Assembly: GCF_947179165.1 (NCBI RefSeq)
Contig: NC_077243.1
Location: 4,582,001 to 4,646,000 of the forward strand
Source: Solanum dulcamara
Lineage: Eukaryota > Streptophyta > Magnoliopsida > Solanales > Solanaceae
Length of the DNA: 64,000 nt
Direction of reading: 5' to 3'
Shown here piece after piece: positions 12,103 to 34,290 of this stretch (position 1 is its first letter; the number at the start of each line of letters is the position of its first letter). The notes under the pieces are model-generated. The model worked only from the letters and a program-made list of their open reading frames with translations. It was not told where the DNA came from and did not search any database. The translations under genes and the position numbers were made by a program.

Positions 12103-13650
12103 AACAAAATGATAAAAAAAAATACATGACATGTGAGTGAAATTTCCCCTTGTTTTATTATTCTGTGAGACCATAGTATACATGGCCAACAGGATACCTA
12201 ACCCGTAAACTACATTTGTCTTTCCAAACAGAAGTTTCTATTTTCCTTTAAAGTAGTTATACATTTCATTATAATATCTGAAAAAATAAAGGAAAAGAAA
12301 TTGGTATTGAAATGACGAAGCACTAGGAAAATTTGATTTTGGAGGATCACTGTTATTTGTTTTAATAGGTAGTGAAAAGAGAATCCAAAAATCTTTGGAA
12401 ATACAATTTAAACTGAACATATATTGCTAGTTCTCTTACCACAAAGAATGTAGTGTACAATTTCACTTCACGGCACGGCCAAAAAAAAAAAGAGCTGGAA
12501 CTCGAAAAATAAAGGAAAAAGGTTCTTCCAAGAGACTAGAAAATGAAAAATTTCGCTGCTATGCGGAGTTTTGGGTAAAAACCTTTCGATTTCTGGATCA
12601 TCCTGTGGTTACCGGATGATGGGAATAACAAAGCAGTTTCCAAGAGGGAGAAGGTCTTATGGCAATCTCAGGCATACTACTAATCGGTTATTTGGCCTGA
12701 TCGAGCATTTTTGAAAGGCTAGAAAGTTTGACGTATATAGATATAGTGAGTGTGCGTCCCAAACCTGGAGCTGACATTTAAATCGGAAATCAACATCGGC
12801 AGTGGATAGTCAAATATTTCGATCACGAATTTTGTATATGAAAAATTCTTTGATAGGGAGCGGCTAGTGCTTCCCTTAAATTGGCCATACACAATGCAAG
12901 TTAGTTGGATTCCAATACAAATACCAAATAAAAAATCAAAAGAAAAATTGGTAGCTCTCTTAATCTTTTTAAAATTTCTAAAGATGTAAACAAAAAAGAA
13001 CTTCATTTCTTTTAATTTTTGGTTATAAAATGGTAGGGGAGTGAAAAACAAGCATTCTCCGAGTGTAAAGAAGAGAGACTTGCTTGAAATAAGTGCTGCT
13101 TGTTGACCAATAAAGAAAAAAATGTGAGTATTTGGGCATTATATTTTAGTAGACATCACTTGAAACATTTTATCCTAGACTGACAATACTTGCTCAATCT
13201 CTAAAAAAAATTCAAATTTTTTAAAAGAATCAATCTCGGCAGACGAAAAATTACATTGAACATGCGATAGACACTCTAAATTTTTTTCAGTTAGGCAAAA
13301 TATCTTTATTGTAAATGTCACTAATGCATCTAAAAAAATTATAGAAAAATAGAGTGTTCACTCGTATCAAATTCCTCTTCAAGCCAAAAATAAAATCTTA
13401 CAATTAATAAGAACCAATTCATTTCGACTTTATTACGAGCTAACTAAACTAGAATGAATATGAAATACAATTCTCTTTAATAAATAATTACTACTATCAT
13501 TCAGTTAATTATTTAATTATTCCCTATTTATTAATAGGATCGTCATACTTTAATTTGGAAAAAACGCGCTTTTGTTTGAAAGGAAAAACCGAGGCAGCGG
13601 GATGGCCCACAAAGTTGTCTCACTTGTGCTAAAAATCCATTGTTGAACGG
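12103..13650. other. Gene-free upstream region of the copine gene
   Basis: AT-rich DNA without a supported gene or repeat. Open frames of 60-110 codons on the minus strand (12238-12420, 12719-13051) are hydrophobic low-complexity and not convincing. The stretch presumably contains the copine promoter. Confidence 0.5.
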
Positions 13651-13657
13651 CCGTTAC

Positions 13658-13668
13658 AATATATATAC
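13658..13668 (+). promoter_or_regulatory. Probable TATA box of the copine gene
   Basis: 'aatatatatac' lies about 52-62 bases before the copine ATG and is followed by a CA-rich leader ('acacacaaacacacagc'), a plausible core promoter with a very short 5' UTR. Inferred from position only. Confidence 0.45.
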
Positions 13669-13719
13669 ACACAAACACACAGCTAAGGAGAGAGAAATCG
13701 CTATTTGAAAGCGGCGGCG

Positions 13720-23226
<9,507 letters not shown>

Positions 23227-24593
23227 TAATACAAGAATTGTACATATAAATGTCCATTGCCCTGGCCTTCCCTAGACTAAAATTTTGCTTTCATGTTGCC
23301 CAGAAGTTTAATCTGATATCGTTCTTCAGCATCATCTTGTAAGTGATTTTGTTGATAAAAAACGTAAGTCCGTTGCCCTTTATACTTGCAAATTCCAATC
23401 TCCTTTCTGTTCAAGGACGTTACAGTTTTCCATCATCGATTACTTTGTAACTAGCTCCCAAGGAACTAGCCGATGCTAAAATAACTATCACGTTTAAGGC
23501 TGTAACCGGAACTATAATTTTTCCTATTTGATAAATAATCATACTTTATCATATGCTAAATTGTTTGTTAAATTTCACTAACATTATTATTACCTTATTG
23601 GATATAAAATTTAACAATCTAAATATATTAGATATCGTATTTTAAAATTTGATTTGATATGATCCTCTTGGTTAAACTTCTGTTTCACAACTTTCTTATA
23701 TTTTCTTCTACCATTAACTAATACACTACGAAATCAAATTGAAAATTTAGGAATTTTTTTCTGTAAAAACTCTAATTCATGTTCATGAAACATTTGCAAC
23801 TATACATTCCCTCCCTTCCAAAAATAAATAATTAAGTAACGACACTTTCTTTTTTAGTCTTATTCAATTAGAAAAATGACATGCTTTTAAAATTATAAAA
23901 CAACTTAACTTGAACTTCTTATTCTTTTAGAAAACTTTTATAGCCACAAATGTTAGTGCTTGTTCAAAAATACACGTTTAAAAATCTTACAAGTCTTGAA
24001 TTGCCTTGTAGCTTTTGGCTTATAAGTCAAGACCCATAAAGTTGGAATTTTTGTCTTTTTACTTTACAAATAATTGTCTACAAATATTTTTTTATTTTAC
24101 TTAAATAATATAAAAATATTAAAAATTATTGTAACTTAAAATAATGCAATCAGGCTCAAATCATACCCATGTTATGACATACTTAAAGACCATAAATATT
24201 TTAACGAAATCCTCCTTCCTGCTTATTAAACTCCGTCTTTGGTCAAATTGCTTCATATAAATCAAAATGGAAGTAATATATATTATGATGCCCCCATATG
24301 AAATAAAACAAAAGAAGAAAGCAACAAAGTTGAATATTGTGCTAGCCTCCATAACAAAATAAAGTTGGACTTGGACCGTATTAGAATATATATTATTTTT
24401 CCAAATAACTAGCTAGTATGTATTCACATTCTTACATAAAAAAGCAAGGGTAGTAAACCCTAATATCTTCTTCCTCCTTCTTAGCTAGCCAGCTTACTCC
24501 TTTTTCTCACCTCATTTACTAATTTGTAATAACATAGCTCCTAGCTAAGCTCTTTGGCTGAACTAATGTTCTGTTAGATCGACATTCGAAGAG
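23227..24593. other. Intergenic region between copine and ERF genes
   Basis: It contains the copine 3' end and the ERF promoter. Around 23809-23960 'attccctcccttccaaaa' and following bases look like one end of a Stowaway-like MITE. No gene is seen; a 63-codon frame on the minus strand (24161-24352) is AT-rich noise. Confidence 0.5.
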
Positions 24594-25882
24594 ATGAAAA
24601 GATCAGGCTCCGATGAAAGGGAAGAAAAAGACACTAGTAATATATTCCCAATATACTCATCAACTAGATCTCAACAAGACATGTCTACTATGGTTTCTGC
24701 TCTCTCTCAAGTCATTGGAAACTCTTCTTCTGCTGCTGCTCATCATTCCTCCACCACGTACGTTAATCCACTAACCCTAATTCCACAATCCAGTACTTCA
24801 CTTCAGCAAAACCAATCTCAATCGTCTATTCAAGATCAAGGTATCTAATTTTATGTGTTCATGAAATATGAATACAATCTCATTTAAAAATTTAAGTTGT
24901 TATATAATTTTTTATTGCTTGGACCCTCACGTGCAGACCTAATTGTTTTTCATGACACATAAATGATAAATTAGTGAGTGACAATGAGACTCGAAACTAG
25001 CTGTCTTCTATGATATCAGGCTAAAAGTGTCAATGTGAACTTTGTTATGAAAAAGTTTTAAGTTGTCATTATCAGAGAGCGCACACTTTTTTTACTTGAT
25101 TATTATCTCTATAACAAAATTCTGCAAGTTGTTTGACCATTTTCTTGCGCTTACTTAAGCTTCTAGTTTCTAATTATTTATCCTAAAATGAAAATAATTA
25201 ATTAATTGTTGTAGAATGATATTACTAATTCAATTTTTCTAGATATAAGTCTTTAATTAGATGACATAAAAATTCTTTTATACCGTCAATGTAATGTTTA
25301 TGTGTAGAGAATTCGGGAAGAAGGCGATATAGAGGAGTTCGTCAAAGACCATGGGGTAAATGGGCCGCGGAAATTCGCGACCCGAAAAAAGCAGCTAGAG
25401 TTTGGCTTGGTACTTTTGAAACTGCTGAAGGTGCAGCACTTGCTTATGATGAAGCTGCTCTTAGATTCAAAGGCAACAAAGCTAAACTCAATTTCCCTGA
25501 AAGAGTTCAAGGACAGTTTCAATACCTTACTAGTGCTACTCCTCATGCCACATCATCAAATACTTTTTTCACCCAACAACAAAGTTACCCTGATGTTCAT
25601 CACTATGCTGATTTGCTACTTCGTAGTGACAATAATATTGATTTGAATTTCGACGTTTCACCAAGTACTTGCTATCAGTATTCATCATCAGGATCGTCTT
25701 TTGATGTTTCGCAATCATCTGTGGAGCAGCAACAAGTAAGTACTAATTATAAGTATCGGCAAGACGAAGAAGAAGAGGAAGAAGATTGTATGAAATTTAC
25801 AGGATCGCAATTTGGAAATTCTACTTCAACTCATGGACCTGATCATGAAAGTAACTGGGAAGATTATGAACATAGAAAGTAA
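24594..25882 (+). CDS. AP2/ERF transcription factor (group X, ABR1/ERF113-like)
   Basis: Nuclear DNA-binding regulator of the ethylene-response-factor family. Exons 24594-24840 and 25308-25882 join in phase (codon split 1+2) to 273 aa. One AP2 domain spans residues 90-149, from [18 protein letters not shown] to [10 protein letters not shown]. It has the Ala and Asp of the 'WAAEIRD' segment that mark ERF rather than DREB proteins, so a GCC-box target is expected. The N-terminus is Ser/Gln-rich; the C-terminus has an acidic run of seven Glu with one Asp just before them (near residue 240), a likely activation region. No EAR repression motif is seen. The intron just before the AP2 domain and the '[20 protein letters not shown]' sequence fit the ABR1/RAP2.6L group, which responds to wounding and stress; the exact orthologue is not decided. 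Confidence 0.93.
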
Positions 25883-28800
25883 CTTTCAATATGCATGATT
25901 TTGTTGGTATCAGAGCTCGAGTTTCACTGTCATCCATTACCAAAATGAACTTTTACGTACGTGTTTGAATTATGAAAAAAGAATCAGGCTGGCACGTTAT
26001 TCATATCATTGAGATGTGTTGTCTCAGTCTCTCTATTTAGATGAGATAGAGATTTTTTTCTTATTTTATGATTTTAATTTAATTTTTATGGTCTTTCAGT
26101 TTATTGTAACATTGTAGAGACTTCTAATTCTTCGTTGCTTGTTATGAACTATATATAAGGGTGAATTAATGTAACGGTGTGATTTTATGTGATTTGAGAT
26201 TAATCTTCAATTAGATCTTCACTCCTACCCAATTTATGAAATATGTGTATAACTAGGGGCCGCTTGGTTCGGAAACAAATTATATTGGGATTATAACGTA
26301 GGAATTAGTAATATAATGATCAGTAATGCATGAATTTTTGTTCATTTAATTAAAACGGTAGCTACATATATACTAATTATTATGTTGCTTGGACTCTTTG
26401 AAAATATCGTGCATGTTAAATCTTTTAAAATCATATCTGACATCACTGACACATTTTTGAAAAACCTAACATATATACATAATGATGCCTAATTAATTAA
26501 TTTAAGGAGCTATATACATAGCGAGTAGAATTTTGATTATGTGTAGCTAGCTGAACTAAGTTGGCTATTAATGAATTGCCTCTTTTGCATGGCAAGGTAG
26601 GTAATTAATTAAAAAGAAGGTAGCCCCACGCAATTAATTAGTGGGGCTAATAAATAAAGTTGCTTAATTTCTTTCACTTAGACTATATAGGCATAGTATT
26701 ATATTATATTTGTGGAACGACGCACTTTCACTTAACTTATTTATTAATTAATTAATTAATGCTAGATGCTGGTGCTAATTAAGTGAAAGGAATCTAGTCT
26801 GAAATTCTCTTGCAATATTCTTTTGACATTAGATTATGAATGTGCGCAAGTAATTTTAACATAAAATAACTTGCAAATATTACATTATTTTACTCATAAG
26901 AACTTTCCTAGTGTGAATGCTACGTACTTTGAACTTTTTCTAAGATTAAAATATGTGAATATAATTAAGATTCTCATTTGTCAAACTTATTCAAGTGAGA
27001 AAATAAGTGACTATGAATCTTAAATTCCATCTGTATATGACACATGAATTGAAAGGGAGGAAGTACTAATTAAGTACCTGGTTAAATATAAATATAATAC
27101 TACTACTTTAACTTCTATCCAAAAAGAGGAAAAGAACATGCCCCCTGGCCCGAAAGAAAAGAAAGAAAAATCACTAATAAAGTCTAGTAATATATATTTC
27201 GAAATTAAAACTCACCTTTTGACATGCATTTCCAAAAGTTGAAAGATAATGATGTTAGCTTCCCTTTTGTGCATGAAAACGTGCATGTAGTTCTCATCAT
27301 GAAGCTTTATTGAAAAAACTAGTCGAAGAGATATCTATATATATTTTAGTTCAAGAAAGGTAGGTTAGCTTAGAGTGAAAGTAAAAGTGAACAATTCTAC
27401 TTGTGCATTCTCTGCATCTTAGCCTTATAAAGAAAAAACAAATATGAAAAGGTTCAAGAAAAGCAATTGATAAGTCATGGATTTCGGCTTCATCATATGT
27501 ATAATAGTGAAAAAGAAAGGCATGATTCAATCATCAAATTTAATTATTATTTTTTCACTCGATGTTTGGAGCCCGCATTGAAATCCCGATTTAATTTGAA
27601 TCGTGCATTGTAGAGCCCATTTGAGGGTGAAGCTTCCAACAAGATTTTCTCCATATCCAAGACTCGAACTTAAGCTTCTATTTAAAGATGAAGCAGTCTC
27701 ACCATTTCATCACAACCCGAAATTTAAGTTAATAAGTACGTAGACCGACCGCCGCACAAAGTTCATGAATCATGATTCTTCTTCACTTTCCTTCAAGACC
27801 AACAAATGTGGGTGGGGTCCTTCACCTTGTTTAATTTTGTCTTTACTTTCTTTAATTAAATAGATAATTAAGTACAGAAATTCCTTCTCATCATAAAACA
27901 AGACTTTTAAATTCTATTTTACTCATTGTACTGTAAGTTTAAATTTTGTTTGTTAAATTTATTGTATCGTATTGGATCGATCGTTAAAATTCGTCGAATA
28001 ATTTTATTTTGTGTAATTTCATTTTATAGCAATTTTATCATATACCTTACTTTTCTTATTGTTTCATTCTTCAATTGTTGATATGACGATGGAGAATGAT
28101 ACAATCTATCCAAACATTATATATTCATCAAAATATTACAATAATGCAATACAATATAATAATATACATTGTGTAACAATACGTAACAACTATCCAAATA
28201 GAGTTTTTCATAATTGTATTTTTAACAATTACTAATGTAGTAAGTGGTATTGTAGTAACCATCCAGAGAAGGTGAGTTCAAGTTTAATTACAGTTATTTT
28301 ACTTCTATTCACACCTTTATTCTAATCTGTTTTCATAATTGTATTTTTAACAATTACTAATGAAGTAAGAAGGTAAGTTCAAGGTTAATTATAATTATTT
28401 TACTTAATCACATCTATATTCGAATACCTATTTTGTTGCTTCATAATTAAACTATTTATATTCACAAAATCCGTTGGACTAGTGACATGAAGAGTGACTT
28501 CACTCTCTTGATAGCATGTTAAAAGCCAAAAAACATCAAATGTTTGGAAATTGTAGGAAGTAAAATAGAATTAATTTGCCTTGGGGATGGCAAAGATTAC
28601 CCAGACCTCTCTGCCTATCATATATGTGTATTTAATCAATTGGAACAATTAACTTGTCTTATTTTCTACAAGACTAATACAAATTTATGGATGAAGCCTT
28701 GTAATTTTCCGTTTAAGTAATTAAATTATACACATATTCTATTATACCGTAGATTGATAACCAAATGTGAAAACATGTAGGAATATGGAAAGATAGAGAC

Positions 28801-29330
28801 AACAAGGAGTGCTTTCTTGAAAATATATCGAGTCCCCCCGCAACTGCTACTGCTACTGCTAACAGATAAGATAAAAGATTTTGCAAAGAGTAAAATTCTT
28901 CTTTCCTCTGAAAGATTAATGTAAGGTTCAATATTTCAAACTTTGTCAGAGTCAGCCAAGACTCCGTAATTCTATCTATCCTAATAATTGTCAAACTTTT
29001 CGGCAATACATATCTATCTATCTACCTATAAGCCTAACCACTACTCTTTTTTCTTTCCATCCTCATATTGGGAAACACGTCTCTTCACGAGAATGTTTAA
29101 AGTGTAACAAAAATGCTTCACGGTAAAAACTTACTGATTGGATTGATGTAAACACTCGAATTGATTTTTACCACTATATGCTTGCTTTTAATCCTTAGAT
29201 AGATCATCTTATTCCTCGAGCTCTGCTTCTCCATTTTCTCCCTTCTCCTCATTCCTGATGGACTCGATCGATCAAGTAGCGAACATTACTTCCACTCTTA
29301 ATGTCCTCCGCATTCATTGTTTTGCTGCCA
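25883..29330. other. 3.4 kb gene-free intergenic DNA
   Basis: AT-rich with repeated 'ttaattaatt' motifs. At 26256 a 'ggggccgcttggttcgg' word resembles the end of a known type of small nightshade element, but its partner end was not found. Two related ~70-bp blocks at 28210-28280 and 28330-28400 ('ttttcataattgtattttt', 'acaattactaatg.agtaag') are a local direct repeat. No supported gene. Confidence 0.5.
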
Positions 29331-29454
29331 TCTATTTCACCATATCAGGGGCATTGCTTCAACACAACTCACTAGGATTTTATAGTCAAATGTGCCTGAA
29401 AAAAATGATGGGATGAGGGTTTGAGCAAAAAGACACACCAATCATTAACTAAAA

Positions 29455-30090
29455 TACTTCTACCTAAGGTGAAAACTCCCAAGTCTTAGCATTTCCCTCA
29501 AATGAGGTAACATTACCACTTTGAAAAAATTGATAAAGAGACGAATTCATGAGCAATGCACTCCAATACCAGTCCAGAAACAGCAGGATGCAATGACACA
29601 CCTACAACAAGAATTTCCCTAGCCTCTAGTTCGGTTATAGTATTGTTTGATCGGTGATATTGTGAATTGCTTCGAGCAGCACCGATTGTTGATGAGCAGC
29701 ACCGATTGTTGAGCCATCTACCATTAACCAAAGACATTTACATAATAAATCACACATTTGAAGGCATGTAATAAAGCTGTCACCGCTTGAAGCACATAGA
29801 ACCACCGGGTAACTAAGTCATCATACAGAAATTCTATATACTTTGTGCTGCAATTTGGAAGTCCAAAAGCTTGTTCCTGCAGATGATTCCATTTTCACTT
29901 GCTTTCCATCCAAAAACACCTCAAAAGCTGGTGTGTTTCATAAATAGTACCGCATTGGTTATTGCTCAAGTTGGATTTAGTAAAATGTCCACAAGCACTT
30001 ACTTGCAAGTGCCTGATGACATGCCTGAGCAAAGACATTATTCCAGAACCTGTAACAATCATGTGACCAAGAATTCTCGCGACCTGCAAT
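29455..30090 (-). pseudogene. PAM16/TIM16-like pseudogene, copy 1
   Basis: PAM16 is the J-like subunit of the mitochondrial presequence-import motor (MUSE5/TXR1 in Arabidopsis). On the minus strand an exon starting after TGCAG near 30083 reads 'VARILGHMIVTGSG', then shifts frame to 'FAQACHQALA' and a GTAAGT donor; this matches the family start (xLLxxLIVMGSGI...FVQAYRQALA). A second exon-like block at 29590-29725 reads '...TITELEAREIL', matching 'MTEQEARQIL', but contains an 18-bp duplication and frame loss. A last block near 29470-29500 reads 'FEGNAKTWEF', after which the C-terminal exon is missing. It is a parallel copy of 39910-40597. A decayed gene, not expected to give protein. Confidence 0.72.
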
Positions 30091-30866
30091 TAAGAAGACA
30101 CAACAGATGTAAAGCACCCACAGCATCTTATGTATTACGAATATTCTCACAGATAAATTAGTTCTGTGTAACAAGGACACTATCTAATTGGTACAAAAAA
30201 CTGAAAGTAGCACTAAAAATCAACTTCTGACCCAGTAGTACAATGATCCTAAAATGTTCTTTTTTTTAATCATAAGTAATTCTTTTCTTTCATTTTTCCT
30301 TTGATTTCAATAGAGGCTCACAGTTACAAAAAGGTCTTTATTTTCCCAAGCTTGTTTGCAGGACGAGTCTCAATAAACACGTTTTTCATTTTCAACTATC
30401 CAAATAGAACTATTGCAAAACCAAGATAGCAATTACCAACTCAAAGGCTTTAGCAAAATCGAGAAGTGACGCCCCACCACCGTTCCTCTCCCCAAAACCA
30501 AAGCCTCCATGAATATCATCAAAACCACTAAAAATTGTACCGATATGACCATTAAAATCTCCACCAATGAAAATCTTTTCGGTGCCCGGGATACCTCTCA
30601 CCTCATCCAAATCCTCCCAAAAAAAGCTTTTTGACTTCCTCATCTAGGCCCACGAGGCGCATAAGCACTAACAACATTCACATTAAGCCTACCGACAACT
30701 AGTTTAATTATCATCATCCTATCACTGACCCTCTTAACCTCCACCATGCACTCCCTAAGATTCCCGTCAACTAGAATACCAACTCCATTCCTATTTCTTG
30801 GACCTCCTGAGTACCACAATTTAAACTCGTCCACATCCCGAGCTTCGGGTACCTACCCATCTGATA

Positions 30867-31696
30867 CCACTTGTCACGGGCCTATTTTCAACGGCGCATG
30901 GGACAACCAAATCAGCTTGCACAGCTTGCCTAAGGCTCAGTCCTAACAACAAGAAAGCACACCAAGTGCAAGAACAAAAACGTCTACAAAGTCCACACAA
31001 ACAGCCACAAGCTAGAGTAAATGAGAGAGATGCTTTTGGGAGGCAAGTGCCAATTTTCTGATTATATTTTCAAGATTAGCTACAACAATTGTGTCCAAAG
31101 GGACTTATATAGTTACAGAAAAAGCAAAGGTTGGACCCCCCAAGAAAACACTCAAATATGGCTATCTTTACAAGAAACAATACAACAACAACAACAACAA
31201 CAACAACAACCCAGTGAAATCCCACATCGTAGGGTCTGGGGAGGGTAAAGTGTACGCAGACCTGACTCCTACCAATGTAGGATGGCTGTTTCCGAAAGAC
31301 CCTCGGCTCAATAGAAGCATAGAACTTTACAAGAAACAATAAAATAATAAAAAGTTGTTTTTCTGTCAGGCCTGCTCACTTTCTCCCACACTGCAGGCTG
31401 CATGCTGGCACAGTGTTTGAGGCTGCCTGGACCCCCGAACTGCTGGAATCTAATGTAGCTCCGTGCGGGGCGGCACACGCTCCCCCACCTGAGTTGGCGA
31501 CGACCCTGGCGCCACACAGTAGCAAGTACTCCTGGACCTTGTTGCGAAACTGCCACAAGTCCTCATATTTTTCCCAAGTTGCCTCCTCTGGCGAAGTCCC
31601 CTTCCAATGCACAAGGAACTGCGCACTTGAATTGTTCCACCCCTTGCCGCGCACCAATTGGTGATCAATGATGGCTTCGACCTGTTTGAAATCACG
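30867..31696 (-). mobile_element. Nested gypsy (chromovirus) fragment with LTR remnant
   Basis: The LINE copy breaks after 'ctacccatct' near 30866 and resumes at 31697; the right inverted-repeat arm has no such break. On the minus strand the right part reads 'QFLVHWKGTSPEEATWEKYE', a chromodomain of the kind at the end of chromovirus integrases, followed by a purine tract 'GGTGGGGGAG'. The left part begins 'gatacca', complementary to the initiator-tRNA primer site, next to 'TGTCACGGGCC', a typical LTR terminus. Only the ends of an element are present; RT and integrase core are absent. Confidence 0.75.
31183..31324 (-). mobile_element. TS-type SINE with 17-bp target duplication
   Basis: On the minus strand it reads 'GCCGAGGGTCTTTCGG', 'AGGTCTGCGTACAC' and 'GGGATTTCACTGGGTTG' and ends in a (GTT)n tail. 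The flanking repeats CTTTACAAGAAACAATA at 31166-31182 and 31325-31341 are identical, so this is a fairly recent insertion. It is nested inside the gypsy fragment. Confidence 0.92.
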
Positions 31697-32770
31697 AAGT
31701 TACAATTGGTCAAATGAACACAAGCTATATTAATCTTTCTCCTCTTAAGACTCTGCACTAGCTCTATGAACTTCCATGTAACTGACCCTATGTTCCACAA
31801 TCCTGCTCTCAACTTAAGAAAATCCGTCCCCCTCTTACCACTATTTCCCTCGCACCCCAATCGAGGATGTGACTCTAGTCCACCATCAGTCTCCAAAGCC
31901 ACTAAATAGGATATGAACTACAAAGTGATAAACTAAGAACAAATAAATCGAGTGAATACAGTAAATCAAGAAGATACAAGCAACGAGATAATAGTAGACA
32001 TGACAATAAAATGTAGAATAGAGACAATGCACAGTAACTAATAAGCAAATACAAGAAATCAAGAACAGTAACAATAAGTGGAGAAAGAGAAAAGAAAATC
32101 AAGAACAATAATGGTAAGAAAAAATCAAGAACAATAACTGTAAGCAAAAAAATCAAGAACAATAGGCTACCACAACTAACTCAAACTGATCTAGAAGTAA
32201 TATTAGAAGATGAATTGGTGCACACGAAATCAGTTAAGGAAAAACAGAACCTGGAGCTGCAGACAGTGGCCGGAAAGATGCCGGCGTCAGCAGTGGCGGC
32301 GGTGTGAGATCTGGAAACCCTTCGCCGAGGAAAGATCGGAGAAAGATTCTGACCAGAAAACCGTGGATGTTGCCAGAATATGCTGGAAGCTGCCGAAAAT
32401 TGGTAGATCTAGTTCAGATCTTGACAGATTTATTTCGCCGAGAAAAGAAAGGAGGAGACCAAAAACTTCGCCGGAAAAATTACAAAAAAAGAAGAATTTC
32501 GCCGGTAGATCTTCCGATTTGCAACAAGAAAATATGTAACCAAATATGTAAGAGGCCTAGAAGATACGTGACCGGAAAGATTGACCTGAAATTCCTAGTT
32601 ATGTTTATACACACCTGGTTAATTATATTTGACGGAGTTTAATTTCTATACCCTGATTTAAAAATCCGTATTTATTCTACCTAATCGAGAATAGTCATTC
32701 AAACCATGGGTCACTTTAAATTTTATCTATGTGTCAGCAGCTTCCTTCCAAGGAATGCTAATTTTGATAG

Positions 32771-34290
32771 TCTAGAAAGTCTTTTCCAGAAATAAATTTG
32801 AATTTTACTATTTATAAAGCTTTATGTCTAGATGGTTGTTATGTCTCTATGGAAAGAGTCACTTTCGTACTTATTGTACATATATGCTACTGTTGTTGGT
32901 TGCTCTTTTAAATTAATTTTTTCCTTGGGTTCAGAGATCTGGATGAGATTTGTCAGTTTTCAACTGAGGCGAGATGGAGACAATGTAGGAAGGTTAAGGA
33001 GCCAAGTCTTATCTAAGGCCAAAAATTCATTTTGTTATATGATTGATTGTTAAAGCGGGAGAAACCCTGACTAACAGACACCATTCAACAGTTCCTAATG
33101 AAAAGCACCACCATAAGAGGTCAGTTTTCTTCATTTCTATCTATTCTTTTTTTCATAATAGTAATCACAGTTGGTTTAATGTCTAAAATTTTATGTGTTA
33201 TTCTGGGTTTGAGATCTAATCATTGGTTTCATTGTTTTCTGTTTTAAGGCTTGAATCTAAAGAATTGTGCGAACAAGTCCTAGATATGGCACCATATAAA
33301 GGTTAGCTCTCTCTATTCATCTTTGTTTTCAGTTTAAGCATGTCCGCCTGAGTTCTAATCACTTTTCATGATTTTATAAGTCAAGGCCCTATGCTAAAGA
33401 TTTAATTGAACAACTCTAAAGAAAAGCACCATAAAAAGTATTTCTTTTTAACCTCTTTTTCCCCATTTTGCTCCAGTTTTTGCATTCTGACAAAAAAAGA
33501 GTCACGAGAAACACAATATGTTTACATTTATGACAGATTACGGCTTCCACTTGTCAAAGATAGAAACGAACATAATAGCAACACACATCATTTAAAGAGC
33601 ATTCTCATAGCTTCCCTTTAATATCTAAACTTTTTGAGTAATTTTTAAAGTCAATAATGGTGATCTAGTAAAACTAACAGCATCGTTAGAGCCTATAAAT
33701 CAAGCTTCGTCAAAAATCTGCAAGCCTATTTTTCTATACATTGGTCTCCTATTTTTCTCATCTGTCATCTAACTCATGGCAGCTTTTAAGAACCTCACTT
33801 GACTTTTTCGCTCACTCCCCTTACATCCTTGCTAATAAAATAACGAGGATGAATCATTTGTCATGCTGTCTTTGATCTTTCCTTTCTTTTTGACGACCTC
33901 CTATGTATGTGCCCATCTGAGATCTAATCTTTGGTTTCATTTATTTTCTATTTTAAGGGTGTAATCGAAAGAATTGTGCTAACAAGTCCTACATCTAGCA
34001 CCATATAAAGGTTAGCTCTCTTTATTGATCTTTGTTTTTAATTTAAGCATGTCCTCCATCCGAGTTTTAATCCCTTTTCAGGGTTCTCCAATTCAAGATC
34101 CCTTTTCAGGGTTCTCCAATTCAAGGCCCTAAGTTAAAGATTTCATTAAACAACATTAAGGAATAACGACATAAAAGGTCAGTAAGCTAAAAATTTGATT
34201 GAACTACTCCAATAAATAGTGCCATAAGAGGTCAATGTTTTATTCATTTATATCTATTCTTTTTCTGGAATTGTAATCACAATTCCTTCA
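32771..34290. repeat. Spacer of the large inverted repeat, with direct repeats
   Basis: The 1.5 kb between the arms contains two diverged direct copies (about 33150-33440 and 33900-34170) sharing 'agatctaatc.ttggtttca', 'caccatataaaggttagctc', 'tttaagcatgtcc' and 'tcaaggccctaag'. A third relative lies at 41935-42060. Within the second copy a 28-bp unit ('tcagggttctccaattcaag' core) is tandemly doubled at about 34071-34126. No protein domain was recognised. Confidence 0.7.

Larger units (their letters stand above)
30431..32600 (-). mobile_element. LINE (RTE-like) endonuclease fragment, left copy
   Basis: On the minus strand an endonuclease/exonuclease/phosphatase-type domain can be read in pieces. 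First is a leader at 32200-32600. Then 'LWNIGSVT' and 'LKRRKINIACV' at 31700-31850. After the nested insertion come 'FKLWYSGGPRNRNGVGILVD', 'LNVNVVSAYAPRG' and 'EKIFIGGDFNGHIG', with the GDFN motif of the nuclease active site. Frames are broken by shifts and stops. It stops at 'FAKAFELVIA', before any reverse transcriptase, so it is truncated at its 3' side, unlike normal LINE insertions. Confidence 0.82.
30116..32770. repeat. Left arm of a large inverted repeat
   Basis: The reverse complement of this arm matches 34291-36053. The inner end is 'cagcttccttccaaggaatg' facing 'cattcctcggaaggaagctg'; the outer end is 'cacccacagcatcttatg' facing 'cataagatgttgtgggtg'. This arm is about 0.9 kb longer because of the insertion at 30867-31696. 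It contains the flank of PAM16 copy 1, a LINE endonuclease fragment and a GC-richer leader with many 'cgccgg' words. Confidence 0.92.

Noticed and set aside
29259..29420. 53-codon ATG-initiated frame near the edge of the duplicated segment
   Set aside because: No recognisable domain, no second exon found, and it overlaps the repeat boundary.
31091..31342. Frame with a poly-Asn run
   Set aside because: The Asn codons are the (AAC)n tail of a SINE, not a protein.
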